The notes under the pieces: generated by a model | The model's database searches: none | The model's input: only the letters and a program-made list of their open reading frames with translations | Told to the model about the DNA's origin: nothing | Position numbers and translations under genes: made by a program | Assembly (NCBI GenBank): GCA_035524275.1 | Contig: DATKPC010000006.1 | Location: forward strand, 1 to 60,937 | Reading direction: 5' to 3' | Source of the DNA: DATKPC01 sp035524275 | GTDB taxonomy: Bacteria > Pseudomonadota > Gammaproteobacteria > Burkholderiales > Burkholderiaceae_F | DNA: 60,937 nt | Shown here: piece by piece, positions 33,622 through 41,684 of the stretch | How positions within the stretch are numbered: the first letter of the stretch is position 1 | How the letters are laid out: each line of letters opens with the position of its first letter

Positions 33622-34743
33622 TTACTTTCCCCGCAGGAGCGAGCGCAATCCACGGTACGCCGGACCGCCGGCGCGCCACAGCAGGCTGTTCTTCATCTCG
33701 TCCAGTTCCGCGGCGGCGCGGTCGCACCGCTCGAGCGCGTCCCGCGCCAGGACCCGATGCGCATCGAGTTGCACCTGCAGCGCATCCCGCTCCTGGCGAA
33801 CGCCCTGCGCGTCGCCGCGCAACGCCGCGAGCTCGGCGTCGAGCCGCGCGCGGGATCCCTCCGCGGCCGCAAACGCCTCGCGCAGGCGTTGCGCCTCGGC
33901 CTCCGCCCGGCCGGCGCGGTCGCCGGCCTCGCGACCCGCCGCCTCGGCCGCGGCGGCGCGCTGCTCCGCGGCGGCGAGACGCTGCGCGTGCGTCGCCGTC
34001 GTGGCGGCGCCGTCGCGCCGGATGCGTTCGATCGCCGTCGACACGGGCTCGGCCAAGGGATCCGCCGCCGAGGCGACGTTCAGCCCAATGACGGCGTAGT
34101 CCTGCGGCCCGAACAGCCGACGAATCGACTCCGCGACCGCGGGCGGCGTATCCGCCGACTCGCCGAGGGCCAGCTCCTCGTACGGATGCAACCTCAGCAC
34201 GTCGACGAGGCCGAACCCGGCCTCCTGCACGATGAACGAGAGCAGGCCGGGGGGCAGCGGCCGGACATGCGTCGGGTCGAGATAGAACGTGTGGGCACCG
34301 ACCTGCAGGTTTTCCGGATTCGGCGTTTCGAAGATTGCCAGCCCGCCGGGTCGCAGCACCCGCCGTGCCTCGGCAACGACGTCGAGCAGCACGTCAAGCG
34401 GCAGGTGCTCGACGACATGAAAGCCGCTCACGAGGTCGAGCGACGCCGCCGGCAGCGCGCGCAGGTGCGCGACCGCATCCTCGCGACGCACGTCCAGGCC
34501 GAGGGCCGTGCAGCGGGCGAGCATCTGGTCATCCAGATCGACGCCATGAGCGCGCCAGCCGCGATCGCGCAGGAGCTCGAGCCATTCGCCGCGGCCGCAA
34601 CCGAGATCCACGGCGCTGGCGCCGTCGCGCTCGATGACCTGCAGCAGGGGAACATATTCCAGGAGGCGCGCGCAGATCACGGCCCGCGCCCCGCGGAATT
34701 TGTCCTCGAAGCGGGCATAGAAACTGGCGAAGCGGGCACTCAT
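33622..34743 (-). CDS. SAM methyltransferase with long C-terminal coiled coil; candidate O-antigen chain terminator
   Basis: Class I methyltransferase (373 aa): SAM-binding AVDLGCGRGEW (about 45-55), FHVVEHLPLD and LRPGGLAIFETPNPENL. Residues about 250-350 are an alanine/glutamate/arginine-rich heptad region predicted as coiled coil, and the tail NSLLWRAGGPAYRGLRSLLR is an amphipathic helix. Fusion of a methyltransferase to a coiled coil next to Wzm/Wzt is reminiscent of WbdD, which caps O9a-type chains and measures length with its coil; here no kinase domain is present. Its ATG overlaps the wzt stop (ATGA). The capping role is inferred. Confidence 0.85.
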   Translation of the reverse strand: MSARFASFYARFEDKFRGARAVICARLLEYVPLLQVIERDGASAVDLGCGRGEWLELLRDRGWRAHGVDLDDQMLARCTALGLDVRREDAVAHLRALPAASLDLVSGFHVVEHLPLDVLLDVVAEARRVLRPGGLAIFETPNPENLQVGAHTFYLDPTHVRPLPPGLLSFIVQEAGFGLVDVLRLHPYEELALGESADTPPAVAESIRRLFGPQDYAVIGLNVASAADPLAEPVSTAIERIRRDGAATTATHAQRLAAAEQRAAAAEAAGREAGDRAGRAEAEAQRLREAFAAAEGSRARLDAELAALRGDAQGVRQERDALQVQLDAHRVLARDALERCDRAAAELDEMKNSLLWRAGGPAYRGLRSLLRGK

Positions 34744-36041
34744 CGGGCGGTAGGCTCCTCGAGCGTGGCCGACGCCCGGCTGTCGTCCGGCGCCGGGCCC
34801 GACGCGGCCGCCGTGCGGTCCAGCGCAGCGACATGAATGACGGGTTCGAGCCAATTGCAGCCGACGAAGTGGCTGCGGCTCAGGTTCGCGACACTGAAGA
34901 GCAAGGCGAGGTCGCGCCACTCGAAGTTGTCGCCGAGGTGCGTTTCGGTGCTCGACAGGGAGGTCGTCACGGAATAGCTCCCGGGCCCGAAATTCGCCGG
35001 GAACTCGAAGCGGTACTCGTAGGCCGAGCCTGCGGCGACGTCGACCAGCGGGCGCTCCCTGAGGTGCGTGTTGGTGCCGAACATCGGCTGGCCGAGGCGA
35101 TCCTTGACCATGTATCCCAGCACAAGGCGCGGCAGCGCGGCATGAACGCGCACGACGATCCGCAGGACGACCGGCTGGCCGACATCGACGACCTCGACCC
35201 GGCGCGAGTGCGCGTCGAGGATTTCGATGCACTCGACGGTCGCCGCGCGCGTGCCGGAGGTCGTTCGCGTGCGACCGTCCGACGCGCGGGACTGCTCGAC
35301 GCTCCAGTGGCCGCGCTCGGCGATCAGCGCGTTGTAGAAGTCGGCGACTTCCTCGGGCGAGCCGTCCTTGATCAGCTCGCCCTTTTCAAGCAGCAACGCG
35401 CGGTCGCAGACGGACTGGATCGCGGTCTTGTCATGCGAGACGATCAGCAGCGACGTGCCGGCCTCGCGGAACTGCCGGATGCGGTCGAAGCTCTTGTGCT
35501 GGAAGTAGGCGTCGCCCACGGACAAGGCTTCGTCGACGATGAGGATGTCGGGCCGCACGGCGGTCGCGACCGCGAACGCAAGCCGAACCTGCATGCCGCT
35601 GGAGAGGATCCGGACGGGCTGGTCGATGTACGTGCCGATCTCCGCGAACCGTTCGATATCCGGCAGGAGAGCGGCCATCTCGCCTGCGGTGAAGCCCAGC
35701 AGCTGCCCGGCCATGACGACGTTCTGCCGCCCGGTGAAGTCGGGATGGAATCCCATGCCCAGTTCCAGCAGTGCGGCGACCCGGCCGGTCACCGAGACGG
35801 AGCCGCTCGTCGGCTGCGTCGTTCCCGCGATGAGCTTGAGCAGCGTGCTCTTGCCTGCGCCGTTGCCGCCGATGATTCCGATCGCTTCGCCGGGTTGCAG
35901 GCGGAACGTGACGTCGCGAACGACCCAGGTGGCCTCGTGCCGAGGGCCGCGCCAAGGCATGACCCATTCAAGCAGACGCGACCTGCGATCCGGATAGCGC
36001 CGATAGGCCTTGCCGAGGCGATTGACCGTGATCGCGCCCAT
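34740..36041 (-). CDS. wzt: Polysaccharide ABC transporter ATP-binding protein with C-terminal glycan-binding domain
   Basis: ATPase subunit (433 aa) of the exporter that flips completed O-chains. Walker A is GGNGAGKST, the signature is LSSGMQVRLAFAVA and Walker B is ILIVDEALSVGD. After about residue 275 comes a beta-sandwich domain (for example FGTNTHLRERPLVD, FPANFGPGSYSVTTSLSS) typical of Wzt proteins that recognise the modified chain end before export. That fits a terminator methyltransferase encoded next door. Its start overlaps the wzm stop by one base (TGATG). Confidence 0.94.
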   Translation of the reverse strand: MGAITVNRLGKAYRRYPDRRSRLLEWVMPWRGPRHEATWVVRDVTFRLQPGEAIGIIGGNGAGKSTLLKLIAGTTQPTSGSVSVTGRVAALLELGMGFHPDFTGRQNVVMAGQLLGFTAGEMAALLPDIERFAEIGTYIDQPVRILSSGMQVRLAFAVATAVRPDILIVDEALSVGDAYFQHKSFDRIRQFREAGTSLLIVSHDKTAIQSVCDRALLLEKGELIKDGSPEEVADFYNALIAERGHWSVEQSRASDGRTRTTSGTRAATVECIEILDAHSRRVEVVDVGQPVVLRIVVRVHAALPRLVLGYMVKDRLGQPMFGTNTHLRERPLVDVAAGSAYEYRFEFPANFGPGSYSVTTSLSSTETHLGDNFEWRDLALLFSVANLSRSHFVGCNWLEPVIHVAALDRTAAASGPAPDDSRASATLEEPTAR

Positions 36042-36847
36042 CAGAGCTCGTCGACCATTTCGGCAGAACGACGCTGGAACAGGCGCAGTCCGACGGCGCA
36101 AAGCCCCGCGGCAAGCACGCCAACGACCGCGACGGCGGTCCATGCCGGCTCGCCGGTACGCAGCAGGACGCGCTGGTAGGACGCGACGAGCGGCGTCATC
36201 GGGTTCCAGGCGACGACGCGGGCGACCGCCTCGGGCAGCGTATCGAGCGTGTAGACGATGGGCGTGAGCCAGAACCAGAACTGCAGCGCGATCGAAAAGA
36301 ACTGGCCGACATCGCGGAAGAACACGTTCAGGACGCCGAGGATCATCCCGAGGCCGATCGCGAAAAGGACCTCGACGATCAGCGGCGGGACGACGAGGAC
36401 GAAGCGCCACCCGGGGAAGTTGCCGGTCGCCAGGAGGAACAGGGTGAACAGCGCAAAGACGATCGCAAAGCCCAGGCACGCGTTGATGACCACGATCGCG
36501 GGCAGGCAGATCCGCGGGAAGTTGAGCTTCTTCAGCAGGTTGGCGTGGTCGATGAAGACGTTCATGCCGCGGCCGACGATCTCGGCGAACAGGGCCCAGG
36601 TCAGCATCCCGGCGCACAGGTGGATGCTGTAGGCGAACGGGTTCTCGGACTGCCCGAGGCGCGCCTTCATGACCTGCGAGAAGACGAGCGTGAAGACGGC
36701 GATCGTCGACAGCGGCTGCAGGACCAGCCAGGCGGCGCCGAGCAGCGAGTTACGGTAGCGCGACGCGAACTCGCGCCTCACGCTGCCGGCGATGAACCCG
36801 CGGAAGCGGTACAGCGCATCGAGATGGGAATCCAGAACCAGGCTCAT
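36041..36847 (-). CDS. wzm: Polysaccharide ABC transporter permease
   Basis: Membrane subunit (268 aa) of the O-polysaccharide exporter with about six transmembrane helices. The cytoplasmic coupling region VRREFASRYRNSLLGAAWLV and the helices LMLTW-like AGMLTWALFAEIVGRG and PIVYTLDTLP follow the ABC-2/TagG family. The start at 36847 (MSLVLDSHLD) is preferred over an ATG 12 codons upstream. Its presence shows that the chain is finished in the cytoplasm before export. Confidence 0.93.
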   Translation of the reverse strand: MSLVLDSHLDALYRFRGFIAGSVRREFASRYRNSLLGAAWLVLQPLSTIAVFTLVFSQVMKARLGQSENPFAYSIHLCAGMLTWALFAEIVGRGMNVFIDHANLLKKLNFPRICLPAIVVINACLGFAIVFALFTLFLLATGNFPGWRFVLVVPPLIVEVLFAIGLGMILGVLNVFFRDVGQFFSIALQFWFWLTPIVYTLDTLPEAVARVVAWNPMTPLVASYQRVLLRTGEPAWTAVAVVGVLAAGLCAVGLRLFQRRSAEMVDEL

Positions 36848-37097
36848 CGGGGCGTCGACTTGATCTCGCGGTGCGCACGCCACCGTCCCACCCGGGCGCG
36901 CGACTCACCGGGTCCGTCGGTTACGAAAGCGTGTCCCTTCAGCCCGCGTCGCGGAACGTCGACGTCATCCGGGAAAGGGCTGATTGCAGCTTACTTTCGG
37001 CATTGTAAAACGCCACGAGTGCGCCCGGGTCCGCGGGCGGGCCGCAGGCATCGCCACGACCTGGCGGGGCACAACTCGGCCGGCCGCACCCCGCACT

Positions 37098-39725
37098 TCA
37101 GGCAGGATGCCGGAGGCGCACGCCCTCGAACGCGGCTTTCTCGACCAGGTCCCGGTACTCGCCGACGTACATCGTGCCCATCCGCTCGGCCGTGAACCGC
37201 TCCTCGAAGCGACGGCGCGCCGCGCGGCCCATGCGTTCCCGCAACGACGGATCGGCGTCGAGCCGCTCCATCGCCGCGCGCAGCGCGACCGGGTCGCCCG
37301 GCGGCACGACGAGGCCCGTCTCGCCGTTGACGTTGATGTAGCTGGTGCCGGTGCCGATCTCGCTGGAGATCATCGGCTTGCCGAACATCGCGCCCTCGAG
37401 CAGCGTGACGCCGAACGCCTCGGAGCGCAGGTGCGACGGGAAGACGACGGCCGCGCACAGTTCCAGCAGCGCCACCTTGTCCTCCTCCGGCAGCATCCCG
37501 AGGAACTTGACGTGATCCAGCTTCTTCTCCTGCGCGTGGCGCCGCAGTTCCGCCTCGATCGGCCCGGCGCCGACGATGACCGTCGGCAGCTTCGTCCCGG
37601 TCACCGCGTCGAGCAGGATGTGCAGTCCCTTGTAGTAGCGGATGACGCCGATGAACAGGAAGAACTTTTCGCCCAGGACGTTGCGCCAGCGCGCGAGCGT
37701 TTCCGCCCGCGTCGCCGGGTAGCCCGCCGGCTCCAGGCCGATCGGGATGACCGAGGTCTTGTCGGTGTAGCGCCGCAGGACGTCGCTCGTCTGCACGTAG
37801 TTGGGCGACGTCGCGACGATGCGGTCGACGCTGCCCAGGAAGCGGTCCATCAGCGGCCGGTAGATCGTCATGAGGCGTCGCTGCCGCACGATGTCGGAGT
37901 GATACGTGACGAGGCTCGGCTTGCGCACGCGCCACATCAGGTGCAGCAGGTCCGCGAAGGGCCACGGGAAGTGGTAATGGATGACGTCGGCCCAGTCGAC
38001 ATGGCGGCCGAAATCGGCGGCGAGGCCGAGCGAGACCGAGTTGGATGCCAGCGACAGCGTCTCGCGGTAGCGGAAGTGCTCGGTGGCGCGGAAATGGCGC
38101 CGGTGCGGCACCGGGTTGCGCGACAGGCTCACGACCCGCGCCTCGACGCCATGGCGTCGCGTCGAGGTCACCATCTGCGCGATGGCCTGCTCCAGCCCGC
38201 CGACGCTGTCGGGAAAGAAGGTCTTGTAGACGTGCAGCACGCGCAACGGGCGCGCCCCGGCGGGACCCGCGACCGCGAGCGGCAGCTTCGACGCCTGGCG
38301 CCCGAGGTCGTCGAGGCGCTCGACGTCGTCGTCGGCGGCAGTGCCGCCGAAGTCGCCGCACTGGACCTCGACGACGACGAGCGGCGTCCGCCCCGGATTG
38401 TGCAGGCGATGGCGCGTGCCCATCGGCACGTAGCGCGATTCGTTCGGCCCGCTTTCGAACGTCGAGTCGCCGATCGTCATCCGCGCCAGCCCGTCGGCGA
38501 CGACCCAGTGCTCGCTGCGGTCGCGGTGCGTACGGAATGCAAGCGCGGCGCCCGGCTTGATTTCCAGGCGCTTGATCCGCACGCCGGTCGCCTCGTGCAG
38601 CACGGTATCGGCGCCCCACGGATAACGCATCGTGCGATGGTGTTTGTACGCGTCCGCGCCCTTCTCGCGCAGCGCGCGCACGACCTCGCGGACATCCTGG
38701 CTGGCATTCTTGTGCGCGACGAGCAGCGCGTCCGGCGTGTCGACCACCACCAGGTCCTCGACGCCGACCGCGGCGATCAGGCGATCCTCGGAGCGCACGT
38801 AGGTGCGCTTCGACTTGACGAAGATCGCGTCGCCGTCGACGACGTTGCCGGCGGCGTCCGGCGCATGCGCGTTCGCCTCGGAGACCGCGGCCCAGCTGCC
38901 GACGTCGCTCCAGCCGAAGCCGCACGGGATCACCGCGACGTTGGACGAGCGCTCCAGCACCGCGTAGTCGAAGGAGATGTCCGGCAGCGCGGCAAAGGCC
39001 GTCGCATCGAACGCGAGCTGCGTGCCCTTGCGGGGGCTCGCGCGCCAGACCGCCTCGGCGGCGCGCAGCACCTCGGGTGCGCAGGCAGCGAGCGCATCGA
39101 CGATCGCGTGGACCGTGAAGCAGGACATCCCGCTGTTCCACGCGAAGTTGCCGGCGAGGACGTAGCCGGTAGCCTGTTCAGCCGGCGGTTTCTCGATGAA
39201 GCGCAGGACGTGGTGGGCGCGCGTGTCGCCGATCGAGGAGCCCCATTCGATGTAGCCGAGGCTCGTGTCGGGCCGCGACGGGGTCACGCCGAAGAGCATC
39301 AGGTGGCCCGTCTCGCGGGCCAGCCGCGCGGCCGTGCGCGTCGCGGCGAAGAATTCGTCGGGACGCTCGATCGCATGGTCCGCCGGCAGCACCAGGAGCA
39401 CCGCATCGTCGCCGAACCGCTCGCGGGCCCAGAGCGCGGCGAGCGCGACGGCCGGAGCCGTGCCGCGCCCGAACGGTTCCAGGAGCATCGTGATCGCCTC
39501 GGCCCCGCGGGAGTCCATCAACTCCTCGGCGACCTTGTACGAGTAGGCGACATTCGTCACGACCGCGGCGTCGGTGACGCCGGGTATCGCCGCGGCGCGT
39601 TCCCACGTGCTTTGCAGCAGGCTCCGCTCGCCGATGCGCATGAACGGCTTCGGTGTCGCCTCGCGCGAAACCGGCCACAGCCGTGCGCCGGCATCGCCGC
39701 TCAGGATGACCGGAACGAGTTTCAT
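37098..39725 (-). CDS. Fusion of a degenerate ManC-like domain with a GT4 glycosyltransferase
   Basis: An 875-residue fusion. Residues 1 to about 470 align end to end with mannose-1-phosphate guanylyltransferase/mannose-6-phosphate isomerase, but the nucleotide signature is GDAGARLWP where the intact copy at 40225 has GGAGTRLWP (Gly11 to Asp, Thr14 to Ala). The isomerase metal motif is FRTHRDRSEHW instead of LQLHHRRSEHW. Residues about 485-875 are a full GT4 (VLHVYKTFFPDSVGGLEQ; EAFGVTLLEGAMFGKPMISS). The ManC half may be inactive or regulatory, with the GT4 as the working part. The start at 39725 mirrors the intact ManC start. Confidence 0.88.
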   Translation of the reverse strand: MKLVPVILSGDAGARLWPVSREATPKPFMRIGERSLLQSTWERAAAIPGVTDAAVVTNVAYSYKVAEELMDSRGAEAITMLLEPFGRGTAPAVALAALWARERFGDDAVLLVLPADHAIERPDEFFAATRTAARLARETGHLMLFGVTPSRPDTSLGYIEWGSSIGDTRAHHVLRFIEKPPAEQATGYVLAGNFAWNSGMSCFTVHAIVDALAACAPEVLRAAEAVWRASPRKGTQLAFDATAFAALPDISFDYAVLERSSNVAVIPCGFGWSDVGSWAAVSEANAHAPDAAGNVVDGDAIFVKSKRTYVRSEDRLIAAVGVEDLVVVDTPDALLVAHKNASQDVREVVRALREKGADAYKHHRTMRYPWGADTVLHEATGVRIKRLEIKPGAALAFRTHRDRSEHWVVADGLARMTIGDSTFESGPNESRYVPMGTRHRLHNPGRTPLVVVEVQCGDFGGTAADDDVERLDDLGRQASKLPLAVAGPAGARPLRVLHVYKTFFPDSVGGLEQAIAQMVTSTRRHGVEARVVSLSRNPVPHRRHFRATEHFRYRETLSLASNSVSLGLAADFGRHVDWADVIHYHFPWPFADLLHLMWRVRKPSLVTYHSDIVRQRRLMTIYRPLMDRFLGSVDRIVATSPNYVQTSDVLRRYTDKTSVIPIGLEPAGYPATRAETLARWRNVLGEKFFLFIGVIRYYKGLHILLDAVTGTKLPTVIVGAGPIEAELRRHAQEKKLDHVKFLGMLPEEDKVALLELCAAVVFPSHLRSEAFGVTLLEGAMFGKPMISSEIGTGTSYINVNGETGLVVPPGDPVALRAAMERLDADPSLRERMGRAARRRFEERFTAERMGTMYVGEYRDLVEKAAFEGVRLRHPA

Positions 39726-40224
39726 CGGCGATCGGTCAAGCCCGCGCGACGCTGCGTCTCGCCGCGTCCGCAATTCGGTTCAGCCTGCCAAGAAGGTAGG
39801 TCGCTCGCGCCTGGATCGCCAATTTCCACCCGCCGCATGACAACGTGGTGCGGTCGCCGCGGCACCTCGCGATCCAGCACGACGCTCGTCGATTTTGTTG
39901 CCTTGCACCAACGCTGCCGATTCTAGTTCGTGAAATGGGGAGTTGTCCCATGAATTACGAATTAAAGCGTTTCGCGGCGTAACCGGCGCTCCTATCCTGA
40001 TTAGTTCGAACGGATGAGATACAAACTGCATCTTGATTTCATCGACCAATATATAGAAGTAATCGCACACTAACTAATATTTGGTCGATGCCATCAAGAA
40101 GAAAGGATGATTTGCCGAAATCTTCTGCAGGGCAAAAATCCATTTCGCGCTTAGCGACCGCATCCCGTTATCATGCTATCCCACTCCCATCCCTAGCTTC
40201 CGGGCGACCTGGAATCCCATCCTG
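39726..40224. other. AT-rich intergenic region between divergent manC genes
   Basis: About 500 bases with no credible gene, separating the ManC-GT4 fusion (minus) from the intact manC (plus). From about 39930 to 40175 the base composition is far more AT-rich than anything else in the window. It holds the long imperfect inverted repeat listed separately, and presumably promoters for both directions, although no hexamer pair is convincing. Confidence 0.75.
40032..40098. promoter_or_regulatory. Long imperfect inverted repeat in the AT-rich gap
   Basis: Left arm 40032-40052 and right arm 40077-40098 share CTTGAT, two mismatched bases, then CATCGACCAA and TAT, with one extra base on the right; the loop is 24 bases. 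The stem is about 19 paired positions out of 22. It could be an operator for two dimers, a cruciform or a mobile-element remnant. It has no following T-run and lies mid-gap, so a terminator is unlikely. Confidence 0.7.
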
Positions 40225-41649
40225 ATGAAAATCGTTCCCATCATCCTGTGCGGCGGTGCCGGTACCCGGCTGTGGCCCGTTTCGCGCGAAGCCATGCCGA
40301 AGCCCTTCATCAAGGTCGGCGGCCGCAGTCTCCTGCGCCGCACCTGGGACCGCGCGCAGGCGATTCCGGGCGTCGTCCACACCGCGGTGGTGACCAACGT
40401 CGCGTATTCGTACAAGGTCGCCGAGGAGCTGGGCGATGCGCCGGGCGCAAGTCCGACGACGCTGCTGCTCGAGCCCACCGGCCGCAACACGGCGCCGGCG
40501 ATCGCGCTGGCCGCGCTCTGGGCGCGGGAACAACTCGGCGACGACGTCGCGCTGCTGGTGCTGCCCGCGGACCACCTGATCGACTCCGACGCGGAATTCG
40601 CCTCCGCGGTGGCCGCGGCGGCGCAGGTCGCGCAGCGGAATTCGCGCATCGTGCTGTTCGGCATCACGCCGACCTATGCGGACACCGGCTACGGCTACGT
40701 CGAGTGGGGCGCCGCGATCGACGGCACGCGCGCCCACGAGGTGGCGCGCTTCGTCGAGAAGCCGTCCGCCGAGAAGGCCGCCGAGTACCTCAAGGCGGGC
40801 AACTTCGCGTGGAACGGCGGCATGTTCTGCTTCACGCCGGCGGTGCTGCTGGAGACGATGCGCGAGAAGGCGCCCGAGGTCCTCGCCGCCGCGCAGGCGG
40901 TGATGGCCAGGACGAAGGCGAGCGCCAATACGGTCGCGTTCGACGCCGCGAGCTTCGAGACGCTGCCCAACATCTCCATCGACTACGCGGTGATGGAGAA
41001 GGCACGCAACACCGCGTTGGTCCCGTGCAAGTTCGGCTGGAGCGACATCGGCAGCTGGAAGGCCGTCTCCGAAGTGCACGAGGCCGACGAGGCCGGCAAC
41101 GTCACCGAGGGCAACGCGATCCTGGTGAATTCGCGCGGCACCTACGTGCGCTCCGACGAGCGCGTCGTTGCCGCCGTCGGCGTCGACGACCTGGTCGTCA
41201 TCGACACCGCCGACGCCCTGCTCGTGGCCCACAAGAGCGCGAGCCAGGACGTCAAGGAGGTCGTCAAGGCGCTGCGCGAGCGCGGCAACGAAGCCTACAA
41301 GCTCCACCGCACGGTCGAGCGCCCGTGGGGCGCCTACACGGTGCTGCAGGAGGGTCCGCGCTTCAAGATCAAGCGCATCGAGGTGAAGCCGGGCGCCTCG
41401 CTGTCGCTGCAGCTGCATCATCGGCGCAGCGAGCACTGGATCGTCGTCGACGGCCTGGCGCAGGTCACGATCGGCGAGACGACGACGACGGTGAAGCCGA
41501 ACGAGTCGCGCTACGTCCCGGTCGGCGAGAAGCACCGGCTGGCCAACACCGGCACGGTGCCGCTCGTGATGATCGAGGTCCAGTGCGGCGACTACCTCGG
41601 GGAGGACGACATCGTCCGTTTCGAGGACCGCTACGGCCGGGTGCAGTAG
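40225..41649 (+). CDS. manC: Mannose-1-phosphate guanylyltransferase/mannose-6-phosphate isomerase
   Basis: Bifunctional enzyme (474 aa) that isomerises fructose 6-phosphate to mannose 6-phosphate and makes GDP-mannose. Nucleotidyltransferase motifs: PIILCGGAGTRLWPVSRE, LLVLPADHLI and RFVEKPSAEKA. The C-terminal cupin has LSLQLHHRRSEHWIVVDG and NESRYVPVGEKHRL. It supplies GDP-mannose to the Gmd/Fcl branch. It is transcribed divergently from the fused paralogue, to which it is clearly homologous over its whole length. The phosphomannomutase needed between the two reactions is not in the window. Confidence 0.95.
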   Translation: MKIVPIILCGGAGTRLWPVSREAMPKPFIKVGGRSLLRRTWDRAQAIPGVVHTAVVTNVAYSYKVAEELGDAPGASPTTLLLEPTGRNTAPAIALAALWAREQLGDDVALLVLPADHLIDSDAEFASAVAAAAQVAQRNSRIVLFGITPTYADTGYGYVEWGAAIDGTRAHEVARFVEKPSAEKAAEYLKAGNFAWNGGMFCFTPAVLLETMREKAPEVLAAAQAVMARTKASANTVAFDAASFETLPNISIDYAVMEKARNTALVPCKFGWSDIGSWKAVSEVHEADEAGNVTEGNAILVNSRGTYVRSDERVVAAVGVDDLVVIDTADALLVAHKSASQDVKEVVKALRERGNEAYKLHRTVERPWGAYTVLQEGPRFKIKRIEVKPGASLSLQLHHRRSEHWIVVDGLAQVTIGETTTTVKPNESRYVPVGEKHRLANTGTVPLVMIEVQCGDYLGEDDIVRFEDRYGRVQ

Positions 41650-41662
41650 CGCGGCGCGCGCG

Positions 41663-41679
41663 ACCCTCTGCCTGAGGGT
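41663..41679. terminator. Small hairpin between convergent manC and histidine kinase genes
   Basis: ACCCTC (41663-41668), a 5-base loop and GAGGGT (41674-41679) lie in the 35-base gap between two convergent stops. The stem is short and lacks a U-tract, so the call is tentative. Confidence 0.35.
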
Positions 41680-41684
41680 TCCAT

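Noticed and set aside
37002..37007. TACAAT on the minus strand upstream of wzm as a promoter
   Set aside because: No acceptable -35 at 16-18 bases; retained only as a possibility for the 250-base gap 36848-37097, where nothing else was recognised.
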